Shown piece after piece: positions 62,593 to 64,000 of a stretch of DNA of 64,000 nucleotides; positions within the stretch are counted from its first letter, which is position 1; each line of letters begins with the position of its first letter. Both the position numbers and the translations under genes were made by a program. This DNA is from Alicyclobacillus sp. SO9 (GTDB taxonomy: Bacteria; Bacillota; Bacilli; Alicyclobacillales; Alicyclobacillaceae): assembly GCF_016406125.1 (NCBI RefSeq), contig NZ_CP066339.1, positions 1,798,001-1,862,000 on the forward strand. The letters run 5' to 3'. Under the pieces are notes generated by a model. It searched no databases and was not told where the DNA came from. It saw only the letters and a list, made by a program, of their open reading frames with translations.

Positions 62593-62934
62593 AATTAATC
62601 ACCCCACGTATTTCTTAAGTAAGGTAATTCCACTCTCTGTAAAACGGTTCCTGCTCGACGAGCTGATTTTATATGTTTCGTGGGGAACGAGTCGTCTGTA
62701 ATGAGGCACGAGGGGTGTGATGCCTTATTGTGGCGGTATCAAAGCATTGCTTAGGACAACTGGAATTACTGCTGTTGGAGTGAATCAAAGATGTCCAGCC
62801 ATACTTGGACTCGCTCTGGCATAATGTTCTTGCGTTTACACACTGCCTACGTAGCAGGCGAAAACTTATATATATATGGTAAGATTGGTATGTAGTGGGT
62901 ACAAGAAAATAATAGATAATTTGGAGGAGTATCA
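62593..62934. other. 342-bp divergent intergenic region
   Basis: Promoters of both flanking genes are expected. A TATATATAT run lies near 62870. No operator or RNA gene is recognised. Confidence 0.35.
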
Positions 62935-63375
62935 ATGGCTGTTAAACCAAAGGTCCTAGACAAGGTTCCAAGAGTTACAACCGAGCAGATAGAATTTGGG
63001 AAGAAAATCGGATTACAACTTGAAGCACATACCAGTAGGGTAGCCGAGGCAATGCTTAACGACTTGATTGACAAAGAATATTATGGTGCCACGGACCTTG
63101 GAACACCAACGGAGAACCAGTGTAATCTTGCATCGAAATTTGGATATGATATATCACATTCTACCGAAAGGGTTGGTACAGCAATTATTGACGACATAAT
63201 GGACCAACTCAACAAAGAATCAATTGACAATCAACGACTCAAATCCGGGGATACTGTCGTGAACATTTGGGATAATAGACAATATCAGATATCTTCTATA
63301 GCTGAAGATGGAACCGTTTATATGAAAGGTGGTCAAGGTAAGAAAGCATGGGCACGCAGTCTCAGAAAGCGGTGA
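62935..63375 (+). CDS. hypothetical protein with duplicated helical motif
   Basis: The 146-residue protein holds two related segments: TTEQIEFGKKIGLQLEAHTSRVAEAMLNDLID and PTENQCNLASKFGYDISHSTERVGTAIIDDIMD, about 43 residues apart. Such T-x-x-Q...A/G-x-K-x-G...I-D motifs occur in phage and element proteins. A small beta domain ends it. GGAGGA precedes ATG 62935. Function unknown. Confidence 0.65.
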   Translation: MAVKPKVLDKVPRVTTEQIEFGKKIGLQLEAHTSRVAEAMLNDLIDKEYYGATDLGTPTENQCNLASKFGYDISHSTERVGTAIIDDIMDQLNKESIDNQRLKSGDTVVNIWDNRQYQISSIAEDGTVYMKGGQGKKAWARSLRKR

Positions 63376-64000
63376 CTTAAAACGTAACTTACATCCAACG
63401 ATCTTTCGACAGGATCACTGCGTGATAACATTCCGACATAAAGGGAGTTCTGTGCATAACTTGGATGCAAATGTTTCCGAATATCCCGTATCTCCTTTAG
63501 AGTGGTGGAATCGGTTTAGACAACCTTATAGAGCCGATACAGTACCATTCTCCGTCGGCCACCTCTATCCACCGTTCATTCCGGCCTTCCATATACAGTC
63601 TCTCGTTTAACTGCTCGTATTTCGTTCTTAAGGTTGCACTTCTCCGCTCTAGCAACCACTTCAGCATCTAATTCACCATCCCAGTGAGAAATGGCATTCA
63701 TATTGACTCTGCTTTTTAGTTCATCTTCGGTTAGTATATCAGAACAATACGGGCATATTTATTGTTCGCATGCCAGAGTAAGTAGTTTGAAGAACGGCGG
63801 CTTTGAATGAGCTCTTGCATTTTGATGTAGGAAGTGGACAAAATTGGTCGAATTCTAACCTCGTACTTATCATACATCGAAGGTCGTGACAGAATTTGAA
63901 GCAACCGAAGACAATTAGCAACTCCACTTCTTCCAAGTCTCTCAGTGGTACAAAACAAGGCTTTAGGAAATTCAAAACTCAAACCGGCTAGGTATTGGGT
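63376..64000. other. right-edge region with possible gene fragments on the minus strand
   Basis: A minus-strand frame is open from the right edge to a stop at 63731 (ends SNYLLWHANNKYARIVLIY). It may be the 3' end of a gene outside the window. A second minus frame to 63576 reads ICPYCSDILTEDELKSR and on to VYGRPE, zinc-finger-like, but has no start codon before it. Frameshifted remnants are likely; I cannot support an intact gene. Confidence 0.35.

Overview
The window looks like a chromosome segment of a low-to-mid GC Gram-positive bacterium of the Bacilli. The Alicyclobacillus group or a close relative is my best guess. The reasons are strong AGGAGG-type ribosome sites, frequent GTG/TTG starts, Bacillus-type families (YwhD, SpeA, YwfO, YunC, YuiD-type DUF212, YutE/DUF86), a two-subunit 2-oxoacid:ferredoxin oxidoreductase, and a B12-switched class I ribonucleotide reductase. 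The species call is inference.

Region 1 (1-21.1 kb) reads as conserved chromosome: an MFS drug exporter cut by the left edge, ywhD-speA, a peroxiredoxin, an IscA-like protein, an HD phosphohydrolase, DedA, a family 2 glycosyltransferase, YunC, a DUF212 protein, NUDIX, korAB, a HepT-like protein, a 3D-domain secreted protein, a complete peptide ABC importer, and tRNA-Lys/Gly/Ser. Several intergenic gaps here carry short unrelated tandem repeats and hairpins.

Region 2 (21.1-36.2 kb) is accessory. A tyrosine integrase sits 132 bp behind tRNA-Ser. It is followed by a CHC2-like zinc protein, a 966-residue RepB-like primase/zinc/helicase fusion, a divergent ISL3-like transposase, unrecognised and frameshifted genes, and a duplicated convergent module. 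That module is an unknown gene facing a zinc-finger primase-polymerase (AEP), with a second unknown paralogue and a relic of a second AEP 3' end. Two primases in one island and the duplicated module are the best candidates for an undescribed element or conflict system.

Region 3 (36.2-42.5 kb) is mixed and partly decayed. It holds a TetR gene and a diguanylate cyclase separated by a c-di-GMP-I riboswitch, a second TetR with matching operators in front of an MBL-fold lactonase-like gene, a broken GNAT gene, and an ORF-less group IIC intron directly behind a terminator hairpin.

Region 4 (42.5-59.5 kb) is metabolic and stress related: a His-rich DUF4396 membrane protein, a methylmalonyl-CoA epimerase-like protein, an ArsR-type regulator, EamA exporters, MerA, and a run of redox/electrophile genes (HxlR, DoxX, thioredoxin, Old Yellow Enzyme, DJ-1, Dabb, flavodoxin, SDR). 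It ends with nrdAB behind a cobalamin riboswitch and terminator, then a hemolysin III protein.

Region 5 (59.5-64 kb) is sparse: a ribbon-helix-helix protein beside 7-bp repeats, a Ser/Thr/Asn-rich membrane-anchored protein, and small unknown genes. A ~120 bp structured repeat occurs three times (26.7, 40.8 and 59.8 kb), always on the same strand and always in accessory DNA.
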